DNA of 64,000 nucleotides from Thozetella sp. PMI_491 (lineage: Eukaryota; Ascomycota; Sordariomycetes; Chaetosphaeriales; Chaetosphaeriaceae), in assembly GCA_021432635.1 (NCBI GenBank), contig MU270076.1:1-64000 (forward strand), given 5' to 3'. The notes below the pieces were generated by a model. That model did no database searches, was not told the origin of the DNA, and was given only the letters and a program-made list of their open reading frames with translations. How positions within the stretch are numbered: position 1 is the first letter of the stretch; each line of letters starts with the position of its first letter. The translations under genes were made by a program, and so were the position numbers. Positions 1 through 11,639 of this stretch are shown here, in pieces.

Positions 1-398
1 TATAATATTTTAATTATTATTTTTATTATATAATATATTACTAGATAAATAAGTTATATATATATCTTTTACTAATAGAAGTTAAATTAAAAGTACTAGA
101 ATTTTTTTAAACTCTCTTAAAAGTATAGAATTTTAATAAATTTAAATCTTAAAATATTAGTTAAAATATTACTTTTAAGTATAAAAAAACAAGTTATATA
201 GCTAATTTATATTATAATTAATGCTCTATCTTATTTTTAACACTTTTAATCTCGTGGTTGTCGAGATGCAGCTTTTTTAAAAGGTAGTAGGTGATTTGTG
301 GGGCATTTTGCCTGGTCCGAGACTTTTTTAACCCGATTGTATATAGGATAGACGAGAGATGTGTCGGCTAAAGCAACTAGTAAAATATCGGTGCAGAC
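1..398. other. AT-rich intergenic block
   Basis: The first 250 bases are almost entirely A and T, with short runs such as taatatatta and aaaaaaac. Composition becomes normal near 250, just before the permease stop at 399. This looks like the edge of an AT-rich, RIP-decayed block of the kind common in filamentous ascomycetes. No open frame or recognisable element is left in it. Confidence 0.6.
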
Positions 399-1994
399 TC
401 AGTGTGGGGCTCGGCTAGATGCCACGTCGGTGCCGCAAGGTACAGGTTCTTCATCTACAAATTCAGATCCCACGCTATCGACGAAAAAGTTCTTTCTAGC
501 CGAGACAAACCAGTACGGGATCACCACAATGGCCCAGATAGCAAAGACTATGATGGAGTAGTTCATCGAGTCCCCAGTGACCAGCAAGAATACTAGGAAG
601 AATGAGGCAATAACAATAAATATGCCCCACAATACAGTGATCCAGTTAGCAACCAGCCCGAGTCCTAGAAACCGGTCAAGCGAAAAGCTGCAGGGCGGCA
701 AGATATCCCTTCCTCGATATGGCAAGACGGAAATTGGCGCTACGTATGTAAGTTGAATTGATGCCACTACACTGGAGGCAATGGCATTCCAAGTCGAATC
801 GCCGGCGAGGTATAGAAAGCCCATGGCGCAAGACACGGCAAAAGATGCCCAAAAGGCTCTCAAGGGAATCTCTGTTTTGCTGTCAACAACGCAGAAGTAG
901 GAAGAGAAAGGCACTCCTCGCTGTACCGCCATCGCCCAAATGAGGCGGGACGAAGTTGTCATGATTTGTGTTCCCACAAAGACCCCGAGCGGTACCATGA
1001 TCATCGTGCCAACCCCCAACCCAGCCTCAAACCCAATTGAGTTGACGTATAGCTGGAGATATATTTGACCTAGCGAAGATCCCACAAGACTGTCGAGATC
1101 AGAAAGCGAATATAAGATGAAGATAGCGAACCCAAAGCAGAATAGGATAGAGAGAGCGATCGAGAGCACCAGAGCTCTCGGGATCGTGCGTTTCGGTTTC
1201 TTTGTCTCCTGGGAAAGATGGAGCACGGAGTCCATTGCCGTCATGGCGAATGTTGTTTGTACCATGGACAGGATGAAAACGAAGCCGTCGGACCTCCAGC
1301 CGGACTGGTTAACGAATGTTGTGAAGACAAAATCTGCTGACTGGAAGCTGTGATTGGCAGACCACACGCCGATCGTGACGAACAGGCAAGAGATTAACCA
1401 GAAGACCGACGCGAAATTAAATGCTGTATAGTATTTCGGCCAGACATTGACAGGAATGTTCAAGATGCAGAGGGCCCAGTAGAGCAAGAGCATCTGGTAT
1501 CTGGGCCATTCGTATCCTGTGATATTCGTAACCAGGGCGGTCAAGGTCTGCGTAACCGAGATGTTGCAGGAGCCAAGGCTTGTGATGTAGCCCAGGATGT
1601 TCATCCACCCGAGAAAATAGCTCAGTGGCGCTGCGGACTCCTTCGGCGCCATTTGCGAGACCCAGTACTGGGCTCCGCCAGAATGGGGCCAGATGGAGGA
1701 CAGCTCGGCAAGGGAGAAGGCTGTGATCTGTTGGAAAGCCCCCACGATAAGTGTTCCGTAGAGAAACCCAACGGGGCCGCCGGCGTAGACAAATGTGCCA
1801 ATGGTGACGAGATAGTTGGTCCAAGAAGCCATGACACTCATCTGATAAGCTAGCAAGCTCCACAGATTGAACCGCCTCTTTAGCACCGGAGCGACCTCTC
1901 CTTGCCCATTGGTGGATTCTTTCGTCGTATTTGGGTGGCTATCGACATGCCCCAATGCGAGATCAAGCGTAGGGGTCTTCTCTTTGGTCGCCAT
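399..1994 (-). CDS. APC-superfamily amino acid/GABA/choline permease
   Basis: A single-exon gene of 531 residues, the usual length for fungal members of the amino acid-polyamine-organocation family. The first 40 residues are polar and cytosolic. A hydrophobic core follows with about 12 membrane segments, starting at the family signature FNLWSLLAYQMS near residue 42. The loop SQETKKPKRTIPRAL near residue 265 is the conserved cytosolic stretch of GABA/choline-type permeases. The protein should import an amino acid, GABA, choline or a related amine through the plasma membrane; the exact substrate cannot be read from sequence. The ATG at 1994 is the only suitable start. The gene is the first of five minus-strand genes (permease, SDR, ALDH, cupin, permease) that look like one metabolic set. 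Confidence 0.9.
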   Translation of the reverse strand: MATKEKTPTLDLALGHVDSHPNTTKESTNGQGEVAPVLKRRFNLWSLLAYQMSVMASWTNYLVTIGTFVYAGGPVGFLYGTLIVGAFQQITAFSLAELSSIWPHSGGAQYWVSQMAPKESAAPLSYFLGWMNILGYITSLGSCNISVTQTLTALVTNITGYEWPRYQMLLLYWALCILNIPVNVWPKYYTAFNFASVFWLISCLFVTIGVWSANHSFQSADFVFTTFVNQSGWRSDGFVFILSMVQTTFAMTAMDSVLHLSQETKKPKRTIPRALVLSIALSILFCFGFAIFILYSLSDLDSLVGSSLGQIYLQLYVNSIGFEAGLGVGTMIMVPLGVFVGTQIMTTSSRLIWAMAVQRGVPFSSYFCVVDSKTEIPLRAFWASFAVSCAMGFLYLAGDSTWNAIASSVVASIQLTYVAPISVLPYRGRDILPPCSFSLDRFLGLGLVANWITVLWGIFIVIASFFLVFLLVTGDSMNYSIIVFAIWAIVVIPYWFVSARKNFFVDSVGSEFVDEEPVPCGTDVASSRAPH

Positions 1995-3188
1995 TGCCCT
2001 AGGAGCTGTGGTGGGCGGTAAGCCACAGGAGTGAAGGTTTCAAAAGAGAATAGAGGAAATGGAAATAAGGCATTGCATGGTAGCTCGAGAGTGGACACAG
2101 CGCTTTTGCAAAGCAGGCCGATAGATTCTTATACTTGGGCACGACTTTCCTGGACTATGGCCAAAGTGTCTGATTGGCCATCGGCCATCTGTTATATGTC
2201 TGGGGTAGTCGTTTCCTGAAAGCTGGCTGGCTGGCCATCACCCGCCACCACACTCTTTCGATGCCAGCACAAGTCCGCAGCTACTACAGCACAGTCAATC
2301 TTAGCTTGCATCTATACCCGATCTACCTCCTTTATCTTCGTGTGCTGGGATGAAGCTTACGACCAGGCTCTAACCCCTCCTTATCTCATCACGACGTTGC
2401 TCGGGATTCAGCTTAGACATTGCCTTTCTAGGTTACAGTGCGATCCCCACTATTCTGGGGAAGGCGTGGACAACCTCCCTTGCCCCCGCACCTCGGAAAA
2501 GACAGGGGTCTGCTTCCCCGAACTTAGTTTCTCTGCTCGCCTAAGGACATCTTATCATGTTTGGCGGGCACCGAGGCTGAAATGGTGTCTCACGAGCGGG
2601 CAAGCCTTCTAACTGAAGTTAGACTATCTTAGGCTCGCCAAGAGAGAAGACATTGTCTCGGGGCCTGTTATTACTTGACTAGCGGGCTTCAAGGCCATTT
2701 TACATGCGGAGACCCCCCATTCTTGTGATCTGTTGTCCGGGGAATGGTCGAACTGGGCTCTCGCCTTAGGTCCTCTTTCCTGTTGTTCCCAATAGCCGGG
2801 ATGTCGTAGAAGATAGATTGGTAGAATATCCCCAGTGCGTCTAGACATCTGTCGTGGAGGTGGTGCCTGATCGAGAGACGGCCCATAATTCCATCATGAC
2901 CAAGCGTACTCGCCTTAAGAGCTCTGATTGCTATGAAGTGGCCTAGGTTGGCCGACCTCAGATGCTTGTAGTCTGGACCACCCCTTAAGCCAGTCCCCGG
3001 ATAGAAAATTTGCTCGGATAGCATTAGTGCGTGGGTAACTATCGGTGGGAAGAAATCGGACACTTTGATACGCATATCGTATTACGCGGTAGAATGCTAG
3101 TCTTGTAATCAGATTGGGCCCGGAAGGGTCCTCGCTGGGACAATTCGATTGTGCATCAAACTGAGACCTTCAAGCATCATCCAAGGTA
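1995..3188. other. Intergenic, no gene seen
   Basis: About 1.2 kb between the permease start and the SDR stop. The part next to 1994 should hold the permease promoter. A 128-codon open frame on the minus strand (2689-3075) has no recognisable domain and no splice partners, so it is not called. Confidence 0.5.
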
Positions 3189-3965
3189 TTATGTATAATA
3201 TCCCGAAGCCGTCAGCCCACCATCAACAGCAACGTTGGCTCCAAGAATAAAAGGAGCGCGATCCGAGAGAAGGAAGCAAATCGTTTCGGCTACCTCCTCA
3301 GCTCGGCCAATGCGTCCTATCGGATGCTTCGAACCCATATCCTCAACACTCAGGCCGCTTTCTTTGCTCCATTTTTCCATCATCGGCGTAGCAATGTCAC
3401 CCGGCGCCACAGCGTTGACCCGAATTCCTTCTCTCCCGTACTCGAGGGCGGCTACTTTCGTAAGGCCAACGAGGGCATGCTTCGATGCGGTGTAAACAGA
3501 ACAGCCGGCCGACCCACAGGTACCTGCGTCCGAGGTGATGCTGACAATGGAGCCACGGATCTTGAGGCGTCGAAAAGCTCGAATCTCAGATTGGAGGCAG
3601 AAAAAGGCACCAGCGACGTTGACGTTCATGACTTTGTGGAACTCGTCCACGGGTACATCCGCAGTGCGCCCGCTTTGCAAGAAGATGCCAGCTGCGTTGA
3701 CCGCGAGATCTAGTCTGTTGCCTCCCCAAGCCACCACTTGATCCATCGCCAGCTGTACCGCAGTGGAGTCTGTAGCGTCAACCTTCAAAGCTAGGGATCG
3801 GGCTTGAAATTCCACTTCTATGGCGCTTGCTTGGGCTGACGCGTCGTTGATATCCAGCAAGGCCACCGCGGCACCTCGGGACGCGAGAAGGCGGGCGGTA
3901 GCGAGACCCATGCCGCTGGCGCCGCCAGTGATAACCGCAACTTTACCCTCAAATTCTCGATTCAT
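3189..3965 (-). CDS. Short-chain dehydrogenase/reductase (classical SDR)
   Basis: A single-exon gene of 258 residues, typical for a classical SDR. The Rossmann nucleotide motif TGGASGMG lies at residues 13-20, with an acidic residue (D38) after the second strand suggesting NAD preference. NAAG is at 90-93, the catalytic serine in the ITSDAG stretch near 145, and YTASK gives Tyr158 and Lys162. The C-terminal part has the usual VNAVAPG and GANVAVDGG motifs. It should oxidise an alcohol or reduce a ketone in the cytosol. It lies beside an aldehyde dehydrogenase on the same strand, so a likely role is the alcohol step of the same pathway. The substrate is unknown; related proteins act on sugars, steroids or hydroxy acids. 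Confidence 0.9.
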   Translation of the reverse strand: MNREFEGKVAVITGGASGMGLATARLLASRGAAVALLDINDASAQASAIEVEFQARSLALKVDATDSTAVQLAMDQVVAWGGNRLDLAVNAAGIFLQSGRTADVPVDEFHKVMNVNVAGAFFCLQSEIRAFRRLKIRGSIVSITSDAGTCGSAGCSVYTASKHALVGLTKVAALEYGREGIRVNAVAPGDIATPMMEKWSKESGLSVEDMGSKHPIGRIGRAEEVAETICFLLSDRAPFILGANVAVDGGLTASGYYT

Positions 3966-4800
3966 CGTATTTTGGTAAGTCCTTCTGCTAAGGATGAGGC
4001 AAAGGTCCGAACCAGGTCCTAGATGTCGAACGGGGAGTTATATACTCCTCTAGGGTGACATCTGGGCGACTGTCTGAATGAGATAAAGAACGTTTTTTCA
4101 CCTTTCATGTTGAAGCACGTCCCGTAACTTTACGGGAAGTTGGTGCTCACGTAGTACATGCTTGGAATCTATGCTAGCTTCGCGAAGAGGCAAAGTGGGA
4201 CGCGAGGCACCTAGCAAGATGGTTTGTCCTCTATGGTTGCAGAGCTGGCTAGAATCCAACTGGCCTGCATTTGCCTTCGGACAATGCAAAGAATCGCAGT
4301 TCTCCCTAATCGGGCCTCGAAGGTGAACGCGAAGGCTCGTACTTCGTCCCAATTTGGTATCCAAAGTAAGGCAAGTAGTTCCTAGTGCAGTGGCAACGAC
4401 CCGCTCCCCGCTTCGCCTTCAAATTAGCTGAGACACTTTAGCCTCTAACTAGTCCAGACTCAATTACCAGGAGTAGTCAGCCTGTGGATGGCGCAAGGAT
4501 CTCTCACTCGCATCCATTTGCAGCCGAGCCTGAGCCTCGCCATGGTGAGACCGACCCTTGTTATATCTTGGAGTGGTGCTCTTGCTAAGCCGCAGAACTT
4601 GATTGGATGTACCTTGCTGTGTATCTCCTACTATGAACATTCATCGGGATGTATTTTCACCATGATTAGGGATATGGGGCGTGTTGTGCCCCGTGTCGGC
4701 TACCGTGCTTCCTCGGAGAAGGCGTACAGAACGTAAGACTTTGCATGCAATGATGGTGTAAACCATGTATATATTCCTTGTAAATTGACAGTAAAATTTA
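3966..4800. other. Intergenic region between ALDH stop and SDR start
   Basis: About 830 bases that should include the SDR promoter near 3966. The short open frames on both strands (for example 4098-4364 minus) show no domain. Nothing else was recognised. Confidence 0.5.
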
Positions 4801-6704
4801 CTACAAGTCAACGTCAAGGTTCACATGAACCGCCTTCGACTGTGTGTACGCGTCTAGCGCATATTGGCCCAGCTCTCGACCGATACCGGACGATTTATAT
4901 CCACCGAAAGGGATTCCAAAATGCGAATCCCCAGAAGAGTTAATCCAAACCATGCCTGCCTGTAGCCTCCGAGCCACCCGATGCGCCTTGGAAATGTTTT
5001 CACTGAAGACTGCGGCCGCAAGGCCGTACGAGCTCTGGTTAGCTTTGGCAACGACCTCATCAAGAGTTCGGAACTTAGAGATCGCCACAACCGGACCGAA
5101 AATCTCCTCTTGGACAATCTTCATGTCCTCTTTGGTCTAAATTTATGAGTTTATTAGTGTATCGAACTCTTTCAGAACAGAGAAAGGAGGGAACCTGTCT
5201 CGTACATCGGCGAAAACGGTGGGTTGTAAGAAGTACCCTTTATCGCCAAACTTGGTGCCGCCATACAGGAGACGGGCGCCAGCCGATACACCCTGTTCAA
5301 TGTATGAGACAATCTTTTCGAACTGTGTCTTAGACACCTGAGCGCCTTGCCATGTCTCGTTGTTGAAAGGGCTGCCCAGCCTATCATGTGCCTTCGTGAC
5401 CTCAACGAACTGGGTCAAAAACTCGCCGTAAATAGACTCATGAACATAGATCCTCGATGTAGAAGTGCAGACCTAGAGCAGGAATTAGCGATGTTAGTAC
5501 GAAGAGTAATCGCATTCCCTCCGGTATCAGCATTTGTTTTTCTTCTTTCTTTTCAGCGTTGGGGAGTGGAGAGAAACAAGCCTCGGTGGCTGCCATACCT
5601 CGCCTTTATTGTCCATGATGCCAGAGTGAGTCCACTTCACTGCCTGCTGGAGATTTGCATCGTCAAACACGATAGCCGGGCTCTTGCCTCCACACTCCAG
5701 GGTGATATTCTTAAGATTGCTCGCCGCCGCCTTCATAATGGCACGCCCTGTCTGGGTGCTACCCGTGAATGCAACCTTGTCAATGTCGAGGTGACTCGCA
5801 ATGGCGTTGCCGGCAACAGGCCCGAGCCCCGCTACGATGTTCACGACTCCACGGGGCAGGCCAGCCTCGACGACGAGATTGCCAAAATAGAGAGCAGATA
5901 ATGGCGTCTGTTCTGCTGGCTTGAGGACGACAGTGTTGCCACAAGCAAGAGCAGGAGCTACTTTCCAAGCCAGCATCATGAAGGGATAGTTCCTGAATGC
6001 AGCAGCACAATTAGCCTCCACTTTTACCCCAGTGCTTGTTTTGCCCATTGCAACGTATATGTTGACCGTACCATGGAATGATCTGTCCGCACACGCCAAG
6101 AGGCTCCTGCAGGACGTATGCCAGCTTGCTCGGCGACGTTTCAATTGTTCGGCCAGTGATCTTGTCCGCAGCCCCGGCGTAGTACTTGAACACATTGTAG
6201 GACTCGTCGAGATCTCCTGCCAAAGCAGCGCTATACGGCTATCCGGTGTAGGGTATGAGCCAAACTGCATCTAGGCTTCCGGGCAGGGTCATGATGCTGA
6301 ACTCACTTTGCCGTTGTCGAATGCATCAATGGAGGCAATCAAGTCGCGATCGCGATGAATCAGCTCTGCGAGCTTGTACAGGTAGTCGCCGCGCTCCACA
6401 GCGGACAGCTGTGACCATTCGCCTTCGAACGCGCTTCGAGCCGCACGAACTGCTACGTCGACGTCGCTAACGGAGGCACCCTTCAAGGTGATGACAGCTT
6501 CCTCTGTGCTGCAGAACACGACGATTAGCTTCAAGCGCAGCCGGCCGCCGACTGTCTGGCACAGAGTGCGGACGAATCTTACGTGGGATCCCAAACTGTA
6601 AACTCGTCACCATTTGCGGCGACAAACTCGTTGTTAATGAACAGCCCTGTTGGCTGATCATATGCACGGCCATTAGGCAGCGTGATTTTCATTGTCGTAG
6701 CCAT
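4801..6704 (-). CDS. NAD(P)+-dependent aldehyde dehydrogenase
   Basis: Six exons on the minus strand: 6704-6583, 6508-6307, 6238-6072, 5992-5599, 5472-5206, 5136-4801. They join in frame to 495 residues, the standard ALDH length. The start follows from ATG at 6704 and the family-like N-terminus (GLFINNEFV). Seen motifs: the NAD-binding stretch [20 protein letters not shown], the general base Glu263 in LECGGKSP, the catalytic cysteine Cys297 in GEVCTSTSR, and the C-terminal EEIFGPVV and [13 protein letters not shown]. It oxidises an aldehyde to the carboxylic acid in the cytosol. Its neighbours (SDR, EutQ-like cupin, permeases, N-demethylase) suggest an amino- or amine-derived aldehyde such as betaine aldehyde, but this is inference. 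The usual QxC before the cysteine reads EVC here. Confidence 0.93.
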
Positions 6705-7686
6705 GAGATAGCGCAAGTAGCTGCGTCGCAAGTAAGTACTCTTATCTTAATAACAGCAGCAGGTACGGAAGAACTCTGTATTAATAGCTTCTTATTAAAT
6801 ACCTTTGGGGTCCTACAAGGGATAGGATCTCTGTAGATTACCTTCCATGGCACTCTGCCCTCTGCATTAGCGAGGCTTCATGGCACTTCTTGCCGAAACA
6901 GCCGCTCTCAGGCCACTATAAGACACCAGCCCAATTTTAGCATGAATGCGAGTAGCGCTAGAAGAGATGTTGGTCATGCAACACAAAGCATGGCGTAGAC
7001 CAAGTTACGGTGCCTAGCTCAGTTATTAGTGTCCGTCAAATGCTCCAGTCCGCATGTAGACCCGCTACTGTACAGGAGGAGTAAGGGCTCGCCGGTGGGT
7101 GAACATGGAATAGAGGGGTACAAGAGCATCGCCGAACGTCTGCTTCTGATCACCAGGCAGCTCCCGTAGTTCGAGTCAAGAGTTTCCTGTTTCGGACAAA
7201 CTGCGATTTAGTCTCGAGAACCAAAAGAAAATCTCCCCAGGCTAAGCAGCAGTTCACCCTAGGCAACGCAACCTAGGCGTACTGTTATAATATCTGCTCA
7301 TTCGCCAAGACCAGCCTGCGCGAGTGTGTCGCCGCACTTTGGCTGGATTTGGCTGTGTGGCGGTACCAATTTGTTGCTTCTGTGGGCGCCAATGATGATG
7401 TAGTTCCAGATCTAGGTGGTACTCCGCTCCCTGACACTTCGCCGTGTAGGAAGAGTAACGAATGGAAAGCTAGGTCTTGCACAGGTGCTGAATTTCGAGA
7501 CCCGAAGAGACGTTATACGTTGCGTATCCTTTCTTGACGCATTGTAGCTTTCATTTGCTTTCGCATTGCCCAGTACTGCCGGTTGGCCCGAAGAAAGCAT
7601 GTTGCACGATGGCTCCCACCTGATCTACAGCAGCTAGTATTTCACTTGGTCAACCACATCGAATAGTATTTGGGCCAATCTCGAGT
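6705..7686. other. Intergenic, no gene seen
   Basis: About 980 bases between the cupin stop and the ALDH start. The part next to 6705 should hold the ALDH promoter. Short open frames at 7285-7600 on both strands have no domain or splice support. Confidence 0.5.
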
Positions 7687-8277
7687 CTATTCCCTCTCTA
7701 GCTTGCCTAACGACTCTATGCACCTATGCCCACTTACGCAGCCCGCTGGGCAACCTATGACCTGCGTCAATTCTTGTTCCTTGAAAGTCAAGTTCGTGGG
7801 AAGAGATGCAGTAGAGTTTTAAACTAGAACTTACGAAGAAGGCCTCCCCACCGTTCTCGGTCTCGAAGGTGACTTACTGGCTGTCAGTGACATCAAACTT
7901 TCGCAGAACATTATTTGCGACTTACTTGTCGCCCCCTTAGGAAAGTAGACAATGTCACCCTTGACACACTTGACCTTCTGGCCTGTGGAGTCTGAAAGAA
8001 TCAAATCTCCCGAAACTATGAGCTTGAACTCATAGTAAGTGTATGTGGCAGTCATGGTCGCTCCTTTCTCAATGCGGTAGAAGCCGCTGGTTATGGGCTT
8101 CTCCGGATCATCCTGGGCGCTACGGTGTGTCAGAGAACAAAGGGCAAAGTATAGCTGGTTTCGAGTCGTATCGACTGACCTAGAATGGATCGCTCCAAGA
8201 AAGATGTTGGAGAAATCCTTGAAATTAGGAATACTAGCCTGTTGGGCATTTGGGATGTGCTTAAGGGCGAGAGCCAT
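7687..8277 (-). CDS. EutQ-like single-cupin protein
   Basis: Four exons on the minus strand: 8277-8180, 8119-7926, 7872-7835, 7761-7687, giving 134 residues. Splicing restores a single small cupin barrel. The core reads SGFYRIEKG, then YYEFKLIVSGDL, then KGDIVYFPKG, then TITFETENGGEAFF, which is the pattern of EutQ-type ethanolamine-utilisation cupins and their fungal homologs. The third exon is only 38 bases and its acceptor is AAG, but it completes the barrel exactly. The last exon is less certain; if intron 3 is retained the protein ends with a different short tail. Cupins of this class bind a metal or small metabolite; the function of the fungal forms is not established. Its place between ALDH and a choline-type permease fits a role in amine metabolism. 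Confidence 0.75.
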
Positions 8278-9315
8278 GGTGTAGGGGATAGGAAATGATG
8301 CGAATATTTAATTTGGCGGGATGAAAGTATCAAGTTACAAGGAATGCACTTCGGTCTTTGATACAGAGACGAACTAGAGCATCTCATATATGTGCCTCAG
8401 GTGGCACCTCACAATAATAACGAAAATAATGTAATCTGTAAAAGGTAAAAGGTGGCCGTGGAATTAGTGCCTCTGATGCTGATTCCAAGACAAAACTCGG
8501 TCTTCCGCCCAATCTAGAAAGGTCTGTTTGCTGTTTCATTTGGGTTTTGGCTCCATTGACATTCATGTCCCAATATATATTAGCTCGCGGTGAAAGGCGG
8601 GCTTCCGCCCGAACTGGTAAAGTATAGGAGCCGCTTGTGCAGGTTCGTGGCTGAACCATGGCGCCTGTCCCACCGATATGAATATTTATGGGGGAGACGC
8701 AGCCCGGTGGACTTTGACCGGAACGAGTAATCCAGGATGACGTAGAGACACTGGCAGAGCATTTAAATGGAGCCTAGGGTTTTGAAAGTTGCATACATGC
8801 CCTGGCCGGTGTGATTGATTCCAGGGGATTAGGCATAGTGTTAGCCGAAGGTGCTAAGTCACCCTTTCTAACCCAAAAAGCTACTCAGGACCAAGCTAGC
8901 CCAAAGACTGCTAATAGCACGTTCCGCCTGTAGGCTCTTGCTTGTGGGAAGGTGCCAATATTCTCGTATCTTCGAGTTGGGAACGAGGAGGATATGCCGC
9001 GGATCTTACTTTTCTTCTTCCGTCCAAGACACCTCTCAAAAAATGATACATAGCTAGAATGCAAGGCGATCTGTCACCGTACGATTGCACCGTCTCAAGC
9101 CCTTCGAGATTCGCTAGTTTGCCTCAACGCAAACGATGGAATTGACGAGCAGGCCTTCTGACCAAAGCCCTGTTACTTCATGTAGAATATATGACAATGA
9201 TGTCCGTTTAATTACCGTGAACATGGAGTAAATATAAAGTTATATAGTAAGCTAAGAGTCATGTGTAAGTTGGAAAGCCTTCGAGTGAGAGGCTTTCTTG
9301 GCTGAGTTACAAAGA
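8278..9315. other. Intergenic, no gene seen
   Basis: About 1 kb between the second permease stop and the cupin start. The bases next to 8278 should carry the cupin promoter. No domain, repeat or RNA gene was recognised. Confidence 0.5.
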
Positions 9316-10872
9316 TTAGAAGGAAACAAATGTTTTTCTTCCATATACCACCCATGCGATGTTGATCAAGAGTATCACACCAACAAGGACAACCGAGACG
9401 TAGTTCATGGTGGCCGGGGTGGTAGGGTTGGTCGGTGGGAATGAGTAAATGACAATGCTGTACAGAGTCCAAAGAACTGTAACAGCATGGCAAATGGGGC
9501 CAAGTTTGGGGAACCAAAAGGGACCGTGAGCGAATTTCGAGCGGCCGGCCACGAAAAGACATACTGAACACGTGGAATAAGTCAAGTTCTGAAATAAGAG
9601 GCCTCCGCTCACAAAGGAGCCGAAGGCGGTGGTTGAGCCCAGGTAGACGAACCCCAGCAGCGCAACCCCGACACAGGAGAGCACATGGGACCACATCGGA
9701 ACCATAAATGGATGGGGTGCAATCGAACCGAAGTGCTGGCTTAGGGGAAGACCTCCTTGCCGCGCAAATGTCCAGCACAGGCGCGACTGCCAGGTTTGAG
9801 CTCCAAAGATTGAGCCGACAAAGACAACGACAATTAGGCTCTGCAACCCAACGGCCGCCGCCTGGTTGCCGCTGAAGCACTGGAGGAAGATTTCGAGGCT
9901 GGGAACCATTGTCGATGTTGAAATAGCCTCGTTGAGATCCTGCATGCTGAAGAGGATAGCCAGGGTCAATGGGAAAGCCGTGGCAAAGCCAACAAATACC
10001 GTGGCAAGAAGTGCCTTGGGAATGTTGCGTTCGGGCTGAGGGATCTCCTCTGCCATGTGACAGCACGCGTCGAGGCAGGAATAGCCCCAGTTGACCCCGA
10101 CAAGTCCAGTGAGAACAGCCAAGGCGTCGTTCCAGCCCGAGAAATTGACAAAGTCGGTAAACACAAAGCTAGCCGGCTGCTTCATGGGCGATGCCGCCAG
10201 GACGGCGACAAAGATGATCACTAAGCTCGCAACGGACCACGCCATGCTTGCACGGCTGAAGTATGGCAGGAAACGCTCGACGGTGTTGAAGAAGAAGATG
10301 ACGATGTTGGTGATTTGGAATCCGACGAAGCCCATCCACGGCTGGTAGACGAAATTTGGATCGCGAAGACTGTACATTCCGAGTATCATCTGCGGAAGAA
10401 TAAGGGTTCCAGAGGCGGTGATGCACATGGCAGATGCCCAGGCGAGGAGGCCGATGTTGAACGCAAGTGGGCGTTTCATGCACTCGGGCGCCAGGCGTGC
10501 CACCCAGTAGAACTGGCCGGCGGCGTTTGGCATGGCGGATGAGAACTCTCCGAGGGTCACAGCGATGCAAATGGCAATGAGAAAGATGCCAATCTGGCCC
10601 CAGACCAACGAGACTGGGCCACCACTTCCAATTGCAGTGGAAAGCGAGGCGAGAATAGCCATGGCGCTGTTCGTGACCGAGTACCCTATGCCAATGACAC
10701 TCAGGGTGCTGAAGACGCGTTCGTCAAATGCGCCCACAGCGAAAGAGCCACCGGTGCTCGCTGGACCCAATTCGCCTTTGGCCGAGTCCCCATTCGTCTC
10801 AGGCCGTTCATTGTTGGTCATTACTTTCGGGCTCTCTTCAGTGTCTGCCGGATTAGCTGTTTCTTTCTCCAT
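9316..10872 (-). CDS. APC-superfamily permease, choline/amino acid transporter type
   Basis: A single-exon gene of 518 residues. The N-terminal 50 residues are polar and rich in E, N and T. Membrane segments begin at about residue 55 (VFSTLSVIGIGYSVTNSAMA) and about 12 follow. The cytosolic loop HMAEEIPQPERNIPKAL near residue 280 is the hallmark of the fungal choline/GABA permease group, and GGPVSLVWGQ is the matching first-loop motif. It should import choline or another amine or amino acid. It differs from the permease at 399-1994 well beyond a recent duplicate, so the two probably carry different substrates. It shares a 767-base divergent promoter with the N-demethylase-like gene at 11640, which suggests co-regulation. 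Confidence 0.9.
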   Translation of the reverse strand: MEKETANPADTEESPKVMTNNERPETNGDSAKGELGPASTGGSFAVGAFDERVFSTLSVIGIGYSVTNSAMAILASLSTAIGSGGPVSLVWGQIGIFLIAICIAVTLGEFSSAMPNAAGQFYWVARLAPECMKRPLAFNIGLLAWASAMCITASGTLILPQMILGMYSLRDPNFVYQPWMGFVGFQITNIVIFFFNTVERFLPYFSRASMAWSVASLVIIFVAVLAASPMKQPASFVFTDFVNFSGWNDALAVLTGLVGVNWGYSCLDACCHMAEEIPQPERNIPKALLATVFVGFATAFPLTLAILFSMQDLNEAISTSTMVPSLEIFLQCFSGNQAAAVGLQSLIVVVFVGSIFGAQTWQSRLCWTFARQGGLPLSQHFGSIAPHPFMVPMWSHVLSCVGVALLGFVYLGSTTAFGSFVSGGLLFQNLTYSTCSVCLFVAGRSKFAHGPFWFPKLGPICHAVTVLWTLYSIVIYSFPPTNPTTPATMNYVSVVLVGVILLINIAWVVYGRKTFVSF

Positions 10873-11639
10873 GTTGTGATAATTATACGAAGAGGATGGG
10901 TTGAATTGAAAAGTCGCCGAGGTAATTTCTGTCCGAGAAATTAATCTTGTGAATCGTTCGTCCGCCGGAAGAGCGGGACCCGGGCGCCTTCATATGGAGG
11001 AGGAAGCAGCATGCACAGGATGTAACTTGTAGATGTTGAGTAGCTGGTGTTGCCCTCGTGTGCACTTATCGAAACCAGGCGTGCATAAGGACCACGCTAG
11101 CACTTAAACTTTTCTGGGATAGGGGGCTGCTATAGTCGGAGGTGGGTCGCTCTAACCCCACAAAGCGCTAGGTTCCCCTCAGAGGCCAGTCAATCAGCAA
11201 GGGTTTAAAGGCCCCCTAAGGAACTGTCTGGGGCAGGACTTTCGCCCAAAGTGGTAATCTCGGCTCCAGTCGTATTGCGTTGCATGAGTCAAGACCCAGG
11301 AAGTCACGATAACGAAGAGGTCACGCAACCTGTCCAATAGCCGGGTAGAACTCGACGCGCACAGTGTGGTATTTGTGGTGTTTGTGGCATGATGTGTGGC
11401 AACTGGCTGGGAAAGGTCGATATCTCAACCTTGCTGGCCTCATATCTGTGTTGGTCTTACATATCGCCACGCAGGTGGCCCGGGTCAGCTTGGAGCATAT
11501 CATACATCTCCCTCCCTCCACTTCCAGCTTCTTTGCCAGCCTTCCTATTTATACTGTACACATACGGGAGCCTTCCGCAGATTGGCACAGAGTCTCTCCC
11601 TCCTAGTGCTATCACGATCGGCTTGCCCAAGTTACAGCC
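10873..11639. promoter_or_regulatory. Divergent promoter region, permease / N-demethylase-like gene
   Basis: The 767 bases between two divergent start codons must hold both promoters. A TATA-like TATTTATA lies at 11546-11553, about 90 bases before the ATG at 11640. Local CT-rich stretches (11500-11540) resemble fungal core promoters. No regulator site could be assigned with confidence. Confidence 0.5.
11546..11553 (+). promoter_or_regulatory. TATA-like element
   Basis: TATTTATA about 90 bases upstream of the ATG of the N-demethylase-like gene, inside the divergent promoter. Position and sequence fit a fungal TATA box, but no transcription start is known. Confidence 0.35.

Noticed and set aside
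2689-3075. 128-codon minus frame
   Set aside because: No domain, signal peptide, or splice partners; the flanks look like plain intergenic DNA.
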